Assembly (NCBI RefSeq): GCF_041296385.1
Contig: NC_091014.1
Location: forward strand, 62,814,578 to 62,878,577
Length of the DNA stretch: 64,000 nt
Origin: Aphelocoma coerulescens
Taxonomy: Eukaryota > Chordata > Aves > Passeriformes > Corvidae
Reading direction: 5' to 3'
The position numbers and the translations under genes are program-made. Position 1 is the stretch's first letter, and every line of letters starts with the position of its first letter. Under the pieces are notes generated by a model that worked only from the letters and a program-made list of their open reading frames with translations, did no database searches and was not told where the DNA came from. Below, piece after piece: positions 48,776 to 62,400 of this stretch.

Positions 48776-51700
48776 AGCATAGCTTTTCTTCTTTTTCCCT
48801 AATTTTCAAGAGTCAAAACAGGGAAAAGACAGAGCTGAAGAAGTGTTTGAAGAAGCAGAACTGAGAACTTTAACAAAAATAAATCAAACAATGCAATCAC
48901 TTGCAGTCATTGCTAACAAACCACACTGCTTGTACCACCTATCGTCCCTCCCCAGACCTTTCAAATTCGAAACAGTGATTGCACTTTCAACTTTTGCTGG
49001 TATAGACTTGGCAATAAATTGCTTTTGTGGGAAAATACTTTTTAAAAATAGCTAAATAAAAAGATTGGAAGCTAGGAGGAATGTTGCTTTTTTAAGTGCA
49101 GAACTCTCTGTCAAAGCATCTATTTTCTCTCAGTTTGACGCATTACCTTATGATACATAATGTGCTTGGAGGCAGCTCTATGCACTGGGTACACCTCAGA
49201 AGTGTTCTGGAAATGAGCAGGCAGAAGGGCAGGTCCTTGTGTGAACTTACAGACTTTAAACAAAGAAAACAGGGCACTCCATGTAATCAATCTGTCATGT
49301 GATTTTCCCAGGTTGTTCATTTCAGGGAAATCTGAATATCCTTGTTACTTGTGCTAATGACTAACAAATCCCACTCATCTGGCACTCCCACTGTGAAGAA
49401 AAGCAGTAAACTCCCCCAAAAGTTTATTTTTCTATATCTTAAAAGAGAGTGATATTTAACAAGACCTACAGCTTTTTCTTTATCTAAGCTAAGGTAGCTG
49501 GCAGGAAAACATCTCTCCAGACACTTCTAAAGCAATAAGACCTCCATTCTCCAAGCCCTTGCTGCTGGAGTAGAAAGGTGAGAGGTGCCAAACGTGTACA
49601 AGATACAAGAGAGAAGACAAAGGACACTGGATGCTCCTTTGGCTGATATTTGCACCCAAGAATGTGTCAAACGTGTTCTCCTAAGTGGGTGCCACCCACA
49701 CCAATCCTCAGCTGCTCGCAGAAGAGGATGGAGACAGCTCGTGTAGCACCAGCCTCCAGTGACCCAACACTCCTGACTTCATACCACGTTACTCATACCC
49801 CTGGAGGTCTATATTAGGCAGGGGTCACTAAGTGAAGGGGGGATGTTCCAAGTCCAACAATCCTGGTCTGCACAGATGGTGGGAAACCACTTGTTCCACT
49901 GTAGAAAGGTCAGCCTTGGATCTCACAGAGAGTGGAGACAGCACTTTTCCCTCAACACACTAGTCCCAGAAAATTATGTTTTCTATGACCAAAGACAATT
50001 CTCAAAAGATCAGCCCAAGGGTGCAGAAGACCTAATTAAATCAGCAAAAAAACAGAGACAATACAGTCTGATCCTATGCACCTTAATGTTGGTGCTTAAT
50101 ACACAGCTAAGAATTAATGCTGTTCTTCTGATATCTTGTTTTCTTCTCTCTCCCACATTTCTTCTCGTAAGGTCTGTTTTGCCTACATTTTTGGGTTGGA
50201 GGGGTTTTTTTTCTGGAGGGGTTTGGGGGCTTTGTTGGTTGGTTTTTTCATGAGGAAAACAAAGCTTTTTTTCTTTCTAATTTGCAAGACAGTGAGATCT
50301 TTGAGATCAAAGGTAGGCTAAGCTACCTGAAAAAAAAATCATTTGGCTCAACATTTTTGTTTTCTTCAGGGAAGCTCTATACATCTTGTGCTAGCACTGA
50401 GGGCACCAGCTTGACTTCTACTTTAACCCCTGCTCCAGCCAGTCAGAGAAGATGCTCAAACAGAAAAATAATTTTAAAAGGAAGGAAAAAACAAAAATAC
50501 TTTTGAACTGGAAACTCCAGCAAAGAGGTGAGGTCTTACAAGAAGTTTTTTGGTTTTTTTTTTCTTTAAACCACGTTACTCTTCCTTAATGTAAAAGGCA
50601 AACCTCAGAGGACTCATGGAGGGCACTGTGTACACATATATAAGAACTAGAAAGTATTCTTAATTGTTTTTCCTGGAAACTATGCACCAGCTTCTGTAGA
50701 GAATCTCTTTTTGGCATGGATCTCTATGATGCCACATGCTGAAGGACAAGTGGATATATACTGAGCTTGCTAAAATCAATGATACTGCCTTGCAGTTTTG
50801 GCCAAAAAAAAAAAAGCGAGTGCTGAATGTGTCACAAATCAGCTTTTATCCAGTATAAAACTGCAATGGCACAACAGAGCCACATCAGTGTGCAGTGGGT
50901 AGCACCATTCTGTGCAACTCTGCAATGAGACTAGAGCATCAAGGAAGTGGAAAAAAAAAGACAGCAAACCCAGCTTCCATTCCTGTTCTTTTGACCTTGC
51001 ATACACATCAGAGGTCTGACAAATGCAACAATTTCCCTGTCTGGCAGCTCAGCAAAATTGCTTATTTCAGACTGAGCTTTATGAAGTTTGAAGGATTTTA
51101 CAAGCCTCCAACAGCAAAACTAGAAGCATGTGGGTAACATGGATTATTTCAATCTTAGTGGACTTTCTCACCAGTTCCTAACTGGTTTTAGACCATTAAA
51201 ACACACATGAGGACAGCTACAATTTCAGCTTTCAGCACAAATTAAAACAATTAAACATAACAGGAACCATCTGTAAAAAAATAGGCTCCAGAACAACAGC
51301 TTGAGGCAGAAGCAGATTCATGTATTTTAATGTGGAGTCTTGTAGATACATTTTTAGATAACTGGCCCCACAAAGAAATGTAGGCTCCCTACATAATAAT
51401 TTATTGAGAGGAAAGGAATTAGGTTCTTCCAAGTAACATAGCAACTAAGTTGGCTAGTAGAGAGGTGCTAGGAGAGTGCAGCACGGGTGGTCTCTATATC
51501 TGCTTAAAATTCACATGCAGTCCTGACACCTCAGTGACAGTAAGTGCCTCCATGTCTGTACCACCTTGTGTGAATGGATCTCACATGGAGCCACTCGAAG
51601 ACAGCAGGATCCAGCCATCCTGCTAGTAGGGGTTTTTGGATCAGTCTCAGTATCACATCAACAAGATGAGCTGTTCTTCAGACTCAATCTCCCAGCCTGC

Positions 51701-54700
51701 ACTACACAAAAGGCAGTATAATCTCCCCTCTGTCTACTGTAGACAGGCACGAAGACTAAGAGAACAACCTTATTGAGACAGACCAAATGTTTACCTAAGC
51801 CAGCAGCTTTTGCTCACAGCAAATTAGTGATGGGTGTTAATAGAGAGAGCTTGAGAATGTCCAAAGGTATGTTGCCTTCCACATATCCATCTTACCTTCA
51901 GCAAAGCAAAGCTTTGGTCTCCTTGGAATGGGCTGCATCCAATCCTCCCACTTCCTGTTCACCAGCGGATTCTCAGTGTTCATTTATTTGGACAGTTAAC
52001 ACAGGTATGTTTGTCTCCATGACATTGCTTGGCAATGGAAACCACCACATAATATTGAATTGGAAGCAATTATTCCTCTCCTTTTAAACCTGTTTGACAA
52101 ATTTATTTGGTGCTCCTTGGCTCTTACATCACAGGAAAGACTAACTTAGTGTTCCCTACCTGCTTTCTGTTTGCTGTCCAAGCCATTCAAGCTGGTAAAA
52201 CTTTTTCTACTCAGTCTTTTCCCAGCCATAAACTGTTCTATTTCACTGATCGAATTACTATTGCTCTATTTGAGCAGTAAGCAGAAATATTCACAGACTT
52301 ATCTACAGTGACTACTAAATCTCTCTTCAAATGGGTAATAACTAATGCACAGTCCATCCTTGCCTGAGTTAACTGCATTGTAGTGCAGATGGAGAAAAGT
52401 AGCCCTATCAACACAGAATTGCAGCCCCCATTTTATAGTCCATTCATTCACTACAATTGATCCTCCTTCTACTCCACAGTTAATTCTCATTTTAAATAGC
52501 TTAGAGACAAGTCTCAGCACCCCATAGTTTATTTTCTCTTTCCAAACAATTTCCAGGAGCGTATTTAGCAACAACTGTTCTAGCTCTGCATAAATCTCTG
52601 ATAACACCCCTCTAGACTAAAAACCACTTGTGTCCAGTCCTTTTTAATCAGTTTTTAGACCAAGAATCTTCACAGAATGCAGTTCTGTTTCTTCTAGACT
52701 AAGAAAAATGCTGTTCAGAAAAATAAGAAAGTAGCAAATACAGAGACATTGTGTCAATTAGATCATAAAACAAACACAGCTTTGGCAGAGGAACCAGAAG
52801 CAGTGTGACTAAATACTGCCACTTCAGCCCATCTTCAGCCTTGAGCAATCCAAACTCAATGCAAGCAAATCCCAGTCAGGCTTAGGGATTTGTCTGCATA
52901 TCAATACTAAATCCAAATCCCTCAAGGATTCACAGTTATCTCAAAGCTCACATGTATGGGAAATAAAGCACTAGCCACTCATCCCTAAAGCCGGAACATC
53001 CCACAGCTCACGCTCACTGGATGGTTATTGATGGTGCTAAGAAAGCAACTGTTAAAGGGCAGTAGTTTGATCACTCCCTGAGCCTTTCTGGAGGTCAAGG
53101 TGGGTGGGAATGACATGCCTTCACCATATAAAAAGTAAATACCTTCCTTTCTTACTGATACAGCTCAAATTCTGTATAAAACATGGAAGTACCAGGCACT
53201 GCCCAAATTTTTTGCTGTGTCTATTTAGGTTAAACAGATTGAAGTATTTTTAGATTAAATGCAATCAAAGTGTGCCTCAATAGTTGCTTCCACCAGACTG
53301 GTAAAACACTTGGGTTGTCTTTCAGCTGTCAGATAACTCTGCACAATAACTATTCCACACCAGTACTTCCCCAGTACTCTTACTCCCCCTTACTCTTCCC
53401 CAGTAAGGCCAACATGCCCCAGGTGTCCCCAGGAAACTGTGAATAGCATCACAAATGAGAAGTGAAGGTGCTTAGAGCCTCTACAGCATAAGACTGGGTT
53501 GCTAAGGTGGATAGACACACTGTAGAGACTTAAATTTTTTTTGCCATTACTGATCTTCCATGAGAAGCACTCACAATGGAGAAAAAAATCTGGGAATTCA
53601 GCTGCATGTATTTTTTTATTCCTGCAATTCCCTTCAGTTCACTGGGCTATGCAGACAATCATTTTCTATACAGTCCAATAGCTCCATTTGTTTTCTCAGA
53701 CTTCTTCCAATTTCAAGCCCTGTAGACTTCAGCTCTGCATTGTTTTAAGAGAAGCATTGTAAATCTCTTCAAATTCACATGCATCTCTAAATTAAAGTGC
53801 CCTTCTGAAGCCTTTCTTACACTTTCCCCTTAAAAGTATCAAGAACCCTGACCTAAGAGGAAGAGTATAATTACGGTTGTGTGTCAATAATTTTGTTAAT
53901 AGAATGGACAACGCAGACTTAAATTTGTTTTTCATAGAAAAATACTTAAACAGCAATGCCAAATAGCTAGAAAACAAAGGAAGAGGTGCCTCTCCTATGG
54001 ATCAAAGGCAAAAATCTTTGTTAGCACATGTTTTTCTAGTGCAAGCAACACAGACATTAAACAAGTAAAATTCAGAAAGAGGTCCAAATACATGCCAAAT
54101 AAATTATAGGAGAACTAAGCCTCATATTGACCAGGACCAAGAAGTGCTGAGCTGTCACTGAAGCCCAGACCATTTGAATTTGTTTTGTGTTCAGGAATAC
54201 CAGTGCTGACATCAGCAGAAACATTTTCAGAAAACCATTTCCTTCCCACATAAGGAATGGCAGAAGAGGATGCAACCCAGAAAAATGTCAGTATAGATCA
54301 ATTCAAGGGTTTATTGACCTTATAATGACAGCAGTTTTGTCTTTTCCCATAGGACGTCTTTTCCCATAAACTGCTCAAGCTTCCAACTGTTTGTGTAATG
54401 CTCTTTATACACTGTACAGGATAAAGCCATGTTTTTACAGGTTCACCAAAATAGGAACTGACCCCTAACATAGATGACCACCTAAACAGGAATTAGGAAA
54501 GGATCAATTTGTTTCTTACTAATAGTAGACCTCTTTCATGGAAGAGGCATCCCAGCAAAAAGTCTGTTGGCACGGGGTAATTTAAATGAAGACCTGAAGA
54601 GGAAAAAAAAAAGCAACTCTTGAATAATACCACTATGCTAAACTTTTTACATGGCAATTTTCTCACTTAAAACATCCTGCAGAGATGTCCATATTAGCTA

Positions 54701-56453
54701 AAGCAACTGTGAAGAAAGGTCATCTGCTTATTTTGCTTTGAAGGAAATAAGATTCACCTGAAAACATACACAGGCACGTACAGCAAAGGGAACCATCAGG
54801 AAGCCCTTATATACTGGTCTGAGTCAGCCTCCTTGTCTGTCAAGAGAAGAGGAACCTCAGGGGGCTGCAGTTACATGCCTGGGTCCAACAGGCTCCCTGA
54901 GACAGAGGAGTGAATTGCCAATGTTTCTAGTGAGACACCAAACCCATCCTTTTGAATATCAAGAGCTTCCACAGCTCCTCATGTTGCTCATCTCCCTGCC
55001 TTAACTCATTCCAGCTCGGCCCATGGGAGTTAATTCCCAGCCTCATTTCAGGGAAGGCAAGAGAGATAGAACAGTTCCATAACCATTTTCTCTTTGGGCA
55101 GAGATTTTTGCCATCAGGAACTGCTGAGTGCTTTTAGCTCTAATTTGTAGTAGCCACACTCATTCCAACACCACTTGCTGAATACAATGATGTGAGATGG
55201 GTCCCTGTTGAAAGCAAAATCTCAGACCTTGATGGAGAATAACAGCTCTAACTCTGCATCCCAGTTTTTCCAAAACATCCAGGTGACTGGCTATTTCCTT
55301 CCCATGAAGGGGCATAAATCCCAACCTAAAACTCTTTAAAGGGTTAAATTTACCAGTCCCTGAAGTCTTTCCAAGTCCCCACACCTCTGATGTTTTTTCT
55401 AAGGGCAGTCTTCAGTTTCAAAATAATCTTTTCAAACCTGATCTAAAACAGCAGTTTCCCACTTGAACACAGAGCTGTGTGAGCTGCTCTCTGTTCCTCA
55501 CAATTGCCCACATGCTCACCAGAAAAGAGAGAAGTAACAATATATGGCAATTCAAATACTTTCTTTAGAACAACATAACAAATAAAGACCTTCGGCAGTA
55601 AGAGCACTTTGCTCCTCGTAGGAGCTCCTCTCCAACCAACGGACTCCAGTGATTCCTTCACAATTCACAATGATTATACCAACATTTTCTACCTTGAAGC
55701 TGAGGGAAAACCTTGAATTAAGGGAATTTCAGTAAATATGGAAACACCTGGTGAGTTTCATTTAAGATCTGTGCAGGCAAGGCAAGAGTAGGAGTTGGGC
55801 AAAGATTTCTTACCTCAGTGCTGCTTTTGATTAATTACAGTGAAATTGCACTCTTTTATCAACTACTGAAAGCAGAATAAGGTTATTACAGGAGAGACTG
55901 ATCCCTGAGAAAATACAGAAGACATGGATGAACCCAGTTACCCACTTAAATTTCTACTTAGCCTCCACTGTATTTCTCAGAAGACCCCTCTTCTTTTTTT
56001 CCCCTCTTTCTTTTCCAGACGCAATAATGTTCTGTTTAGACATGCTCACTGAAATATCCACAGTGACTTTTACTCCTTAGAGAACTCCACGGCTCCAGAG
56101 CACATCACTCTCTGTGAATTTAGGCCATTTTTGCCAGCATGCATTACTTGACATTTAAAGTGTCACCATGATACAAAGCTCCTGGCACACCAAAATCTAC
56201 TTGGAGATTTTTGTCGTCCTTTACAGTCTCTACCAAACGTTTTCTCCTCTCCTTTTTTTCCGAACATGAATTTTCTGCAAATGAAAATTTGACTGTTGAC
56301 AGGCCTGTGAAATACTTTGCCTCTCCAAAGAGCATATAGGTTCACCATCAGATGGAAATTTATACATTCAGCTTTATTTCAATGTGTCGATACCATCATA
56401 TAAAGGGATCACCCACCCTAAAGTTAGTGGATGCTTAGGGTCTAAAGCACACG

Positions 56454-56483
56454 GAGTTCTTAATCTCCGAGTTCTTAATCTCC
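56454..56483. repeat. Perfect tandem duplication of 15 bp
   Basis: The unit gagttcttaatctcc occurs twice in direct succession without mismatch. This is a small local duplication in the intron. Confidence 0.9.
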
Positions 56484-59400
56484 CTTGTTCAGATGCCCCT
56501 TGAATTGCCATTTAACATCAGTGATGAGAGCAGGAGGTTGCAGCTGTGAACTACAGAGATGCTTCCAAACACACATATATGCCTACAAGTGTTTGCAACA
56601 TTCAGAATAGGCACCAATACTCAACTGGAGTTTTAAGAGAACATATCCTAGCTGTATTTGTCTTTGAAGATTTGGTTGCATCAGGGGTTTTTCAAGGCTA
56701 TTGAAGTATTAGGAATATTTGATGAAGCAGCCTACTGCATGCAGATATCCCAGAAAGGAAAGAATAAAGATACACTGATGAGCTGTGTTTATCCACCTCC
56801 AGGGTGAGATATAAAATATATGAACTGCTTCAGACCAAAACAAACAGGAATTTAAGAACCCACTGACTAAAATTATAGAACAGAGATGAGAGCTGGCAGA
56901 AGCTAGACTCACTTCTTAATTATTATTGTCAGCATTTCATGATACATATTCCAAATTCTGACAGAACTTAGTTAAAAAGTCTTCTGAAAAAACAAGTTAC
57001 TCAGGTCAACTAAGCTGGACTGCCCCTATTCTGTGTTCACATGTAGTCCTACATCTGTGCAACTTCATATCTGCAAAGTCTAACAGATGTAAGATTCCAC
57101 CAGAGGAGTGAAATGGTTATTTGACCCCAGACTCACGCGCTGCCCTGCGCTATCCCGAGATTCTCATTCAGTTCCCCTGCAGTGAGCAGGCAGCTTGCCC
57201 ATTCCCTGATTTCCGGGACCGTGCTGCTCCAGTCTGGAGGCAGATCCCACACTGGTACTTTGTCAATTGTCACAAACAGCTGTTGATTTTTCAGGATATA
57301 TCACGTGTCCTCATCAGTACCACTGTTATTTCACACTTTATTCCCTGCAGTAATCCAAGATGAGTGTCATCCGGTCTAGGTGATCTAACCTCTCATTCTT
57401 CTCTTGCTTTATATAAAATAGACACTAGCAGACCAGAAATCCAGAGTACTGAGGGTAAGCAGTATGGAATAATCTTTTGTTCCTGATGTAAAAATCTCAA
57501 ATTCGCTTGCAATAAATATTTCCATATGAGGTTAACTTGATTTTAAGTTTAATCACATTGCCAAACAGATGTTTGCCTCTAGATCACCACAAACACACAA
57601 ATGGGAGCTTGCCACCCTGAATCTGACCATAGCTTACTGCTGTCTGAAAATTCTGAAAGAGAGTTAAACTGCCATTTTCAGAGATTAAAGATTCACATCA
57701 GTCTTCCAGCTTCTTCACTGGTATTTCTGATCACTACAAACAGTGGCACAAATCCACATTTTAGGCAACCAAATACTATCTCAGCAATTGCTGCTCTTAC
57801 ATTCAAGGAGCTGTGGCAGATTAGACATTCAGTTATGGACCAAGTGGAGAAAAATGCCTATCAATTGCCTATATAGGTGCAGTTAATAATTTGACCTGTG
57901 ATTTTACCTTTGATCAGAGGAGACTAAACTTGTCAAAGCTATTCAGCCTAAAAACAGTTCATGAAATATTGGGCAGATTTAACATATATATATGCATATT
58001 AGAGATGAGGAAACAAGCAAGCATACATTATGTCTGCCATTTCCAAAGTAAGGGGAATGAAAATGTAACTCCCTATTATTTACATTTTCAAAGTTAATTT
58101 GAAGTAAATAGTTGAAAAAATAAACAAACATGAAAATGATATTTTCAAAAATGGCCTTGCACCCAGGCTCAGCAAATTAGTTTATTGGTCTCAGCATGGG
58201 CATCCAACGTGATTCTATTTTTTTTTTTTTTAAGTAAAGGAAAAAAGCAATCTACCACATTTTAAGTTTTCTGCACATTCATAAATTACATTATTTTTCC
58301 AATAACAAAGTTAATAAATGTAGAAAGGCATTTCTCTCCACAGAGAATAACACATCTAGCTAGAGTCTTCCAAACAGGTGATACAGGTAACACAATCAAA
58401 AATATTCCGAACTGCCAGATCCAGGAGCACATTCAGCATCCTCCTTCATCCATTTTTTTCAACACTTAGTCCCAGTGTTATTAGAGGAGACAGGATCTTG
58501 GCTCCTTTTTTATTTGTTTGCACTTTTTTTTTTAGGGTTTCAATTCATCAATAGTGCTGGATAAGCTTGACTGCAAGGAGCTGACTAAAGACTCTTCTGA
58601 ACACCACTGCTCTTCTTACATGCATTAATTTTTCTGGAAACTGAACTCCAAAATGTCTGGATTTAGTTCAAACATTCATGTTTTTCCAGGGATTCATTTG
58701 GAATTTTCCAAGCTTTCAACTGCAAGATCAGTCTGCACCTCCCATGAGGACCAGCTGGGCTCCTTGCAGCTTGGCTGGAGGCACAAGGGGAGTACCCATG
58801 CCCAAGGGAATTCCCCATCCCTCCCTGCAGTAGGTCTGTCAAAACCTCAAGGGAAGGCTGGAAAAGGTCTATGCTTATGAGACACAGTTGCCATACTGAG
58901 ACAGAATGGTAGAGGCACAGAAGCAGAGAAATAGAGCTGAAAAACAACAAATCACTAAACTTTCTAGTACTGAAGGGAGCGAGAGTTTTCTAATTCCTTA
59001 GAGATGTTTCAGCAGTGAAAAGAGCTTTTGTTTCTATCTTAGATGACCAATACACATCAGGATTAATTAGCAGTCATCAGAAGATATTTTCCAATGAAAA
59101 ATAAACCAACTAGGAAAAATAGGACCTTCTGAATTCTTTGAATTCAAGATTAAGCACAATTCTCACACACACAACTCTCATTACTATTTTTTTCCATTGC
59201 CTTGGAGATACATATTTCACTGAAAAATTACAATGTTCTAACAAAAGAGTGTGACTTCAGAAGCCCAGTTCCTCCATGGGCACACTGCTATTTTCACTAC
59301 ACAGACAAGTGCAAAATGTGAAGAACAACATCCTCTAAACGAAACCAGAGCATCACACCTCTGCCAGTTCCACTATTAGTTTGTTCTGGAGAACCCACTT

Positions 59401-62400
59401 TCAAAATTAACCAAAAGCTTGCAACTGTCTTGTGAACAGGAAATGATCCCACACAAAAGCTGAAACTTGGGTTAGAAGATAAGTTCTTTAATCAATTGCT
59501 TGAAGTATTCTGTCTTAGTCAGATCAATATTAAATTGCTAGTTAGAGGTAGAGAATTATTCCATTACCTCTTTTGGAAGTGCAGAAAATTGCTTTAATTT
59601 GTCAATGAGAAAGGGAGAGAAGTTTTCAGGCTTCATCAATAGACATCACTACAGTCTCAGTTTAACCCTTTCTTTGAATACCTCCACAAGTAATCTCACA
59701 ATCAAAAACATCTTTTTTTCTGTTAGAAAAATAAAATGCACTTAGTAAAGATTGCTGATAAACTAGATTTGCATCAAAATCTACCTCAAATTAATTGAAT
59801 AAAGTTATTTTGCTTTCTTAATTGATTATCTTTATTCAGTATAAAACTGTTTTTCCTTTTTTTTTTTAATTTTGCTTTGAGTATGTTTGATGAAATGAAG
59901 GAAAACTGAACAGGAGGATTCCTCTGGTCCAAACTCAGTGTGATGCTCACAGGGGGAGATAACATCCTGCAATTAGTGTGTGCCTGGAAAATGAGGCAGA
60001 GGGTCTACAAAGGCAAGTGGAGGGGCGAAAAAAAATACAACCACAAAGTAAAGCAGATCTTCACTGGAATCAGTTAGAGCTTTGAGCCTCATCTAAAGTC
60101 CCCTACAGATGATGGCAGCCCTGCATCAAAGCCTCTGCATTACATGGGAGAGCTCTGCTCAGCTTTGCAGGGAAGCTGAATTCCTCATCCCTTGTTTGGC
60201 AGAGGTAGAGACCCCTTTCCCAAGACTGTGTTAACTTTTGAAGGCAGCACTATTCCTTCCTCCTCAGCCATGATAAATGGAGACAATGGAGACTCTTTCA
60301 AAGGGGGAGGAAAGGGTTATGCATGAGCACTCAGGAGGTAGAAGTCCCAACACTCAGGTGGAATAACCACTCAGCAGTAGAAAGAGAGACAGTTTGCCAG
60401 AAGTTAATTCAGGCACACCCATTACCATAGTCCAGAAAAATGGCATAACAGATCATTTCAAGTAAAACAACTGGCTTTTCTGAATGCATACTTCTCCCTC
60501 CCTCACCATCATTCCCAAAGCCCCTCTTCCCATCTCAGTTCTCAAGCAGTTTTCCACAGAAATGAATGTGCACAGTACTGAACGCCACGAGCAAACGTGA
60601 TCCAGTACAGTCAGTGAACTGTGCTGAGTACAGTTCATCTAAAAACACCAGCAGATACACCACAGCATCACGTGTCGTGAGAACTGTCATTCCTCATGGG
60701 TTAGAGAAAGCAGTCCAGAAATCTTGAAACACCTTCAGTGCTTGTGGACAAGATTGGCCATTATGTCACTAAGCATTATGTCATGAAGGTTTTCAAGCTT
60801 AAAATTCAACAGTTCCTGCAAGAAGCACTTACCAGCTATCCAAGGAGCCTGACACAGACATTTTACACCTGTTCTGTTTCCTGCTGCTTTTGCAAAAGAA
60901 ATCCATGTATCTCACACTCATAACTTCCAGGAGAAGTCAAAAAAAATCTCCAAGTCCGGCACCCCAGATAACCAGGCTGGGTAGAAAAGAAAGAAGTGCC
61001 TCCCACCAGTGTGTCAAACTGAATCAGGGAAATCTAAAGCAGGAGGAAGAAAAGAGGTAATATCACCAAAGGCCAACTCCTAGAAGAGAAATGTTGCTCG
61101 TGAGCTGATCAGTGTGAGTCTGCTGAAATGATGTATGGCTAGGTGGGGAGGGCATGTGTGCACACACATGCACACAAACGTCAGCCCCTTCCTTGGAAGT
61201 GGATTAGGTGGCAGATGGTGTCAGAACCTGAGCTGCTGTCAAGAGCAGAGTTCACACTGTCCTGCTCTCCTGTGCTTAGAGATGAAAGCAGCAAAGACAA
61301 GCCATTTTAAAAAAGGCTGATAAATAGCTGACAATCAGCTTTGTCATTGGCAGCGAGTGGAACGACATCCCTTCACTTCCTCCCTTCTCCCTCCAGAGCC
61401 CTTACAGGCAAAATTCTCTCTGAAATGGAGACAAAAGAGGAAAAAAACGTGTGTGTGCAATCTCCCAGTGTGAGAAATACCAGAGGCTCAGTTTTTTCAC
61501 AGGGAAACTAGAACCTGCTATTACCAACTCAATTATCAGAACCCAGGACAGAGTCAGGGGAAGCAGAATGCTCAGCTTAAGATCTATTAAAAGCAAAGTG
61601 AGTAGGGGAGAAAGAAAAAGAAAAAAAGAAAACAAAAAAATAAGGAAGAAAAAACCCACTGCCCTTGATTGCCAACACAATGATAATAAATGAGGGAAAT
61701 AATGCTTGGGAGGGGCATACCAGCAGTCATAATGACTTTGTGCAGGCACCCCTGTTACTACTAATTATTACAGATAATAAGGGTTTTCAGGCTGAGCAAA
61801 GGGGTTTTTTTCAGTTCCTAAAACCTCATTCTCCCTGTCCTGTCACCTACCTCCCCCTTTTCCTCTTGCCTCTGAGCACCTGCTTTACATAGCTTTCCTT
61901 GTATTATCATTAGCTTCATGGATAATTGATAGCTGTGCTCGCCCAGCTGATGCTAAGAAAAGAACGACAAGGTGGTTCAACACACACTTACTATAAATAG
62001 ACACACAACATGGCCAGCGTTTGCCAACATCTGAGGATGCCTTCCCTCCTGGGTCCTAAAGTTAGCTAGTTTCTCAAAGTCAGGGAAGCAAAAGAAAGCA
62101 AGGTAAAATGCCTTCAATTAATTTTGCAGAGATTGAAGGGATAAAAATAAGAGTGGGGCTTTATATTTTTATGACATGCTAAAAATACCCACTTTATGAA
62201 ACCTTCTGCATAGTTTGCAAACTGGAGTTTAAAAGCCTTTTCCCATATTTTTATGAAGCTCTAAATATTTAGCTGGTGGTGGGGTCTTGGTCAATAGGAC
62301 TGAAAAGAGTCAGAAGATCTCTGCTGAGCACAGCATGTGGGAGCAAGGCAGGATAACACAAACCTCCCAGCTGCACTAAGCCCCAGGTAGCTCTGCAAAT

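Noticed and set aside
52100..52620. Possible further ancient CR1 fragment on the minus strand
   Set aside because: Only one phrase (tctacagtgactactaaatc) resembles the old CR1 pattern. The rest could not be matched, so it is not listed as a feature.
61153..61170. Short TG/CA palindrome (catgtgtg-ca-cacacatg)
   Set aside because: Short alternating TG/CA runs are common and no other feature supports a function.
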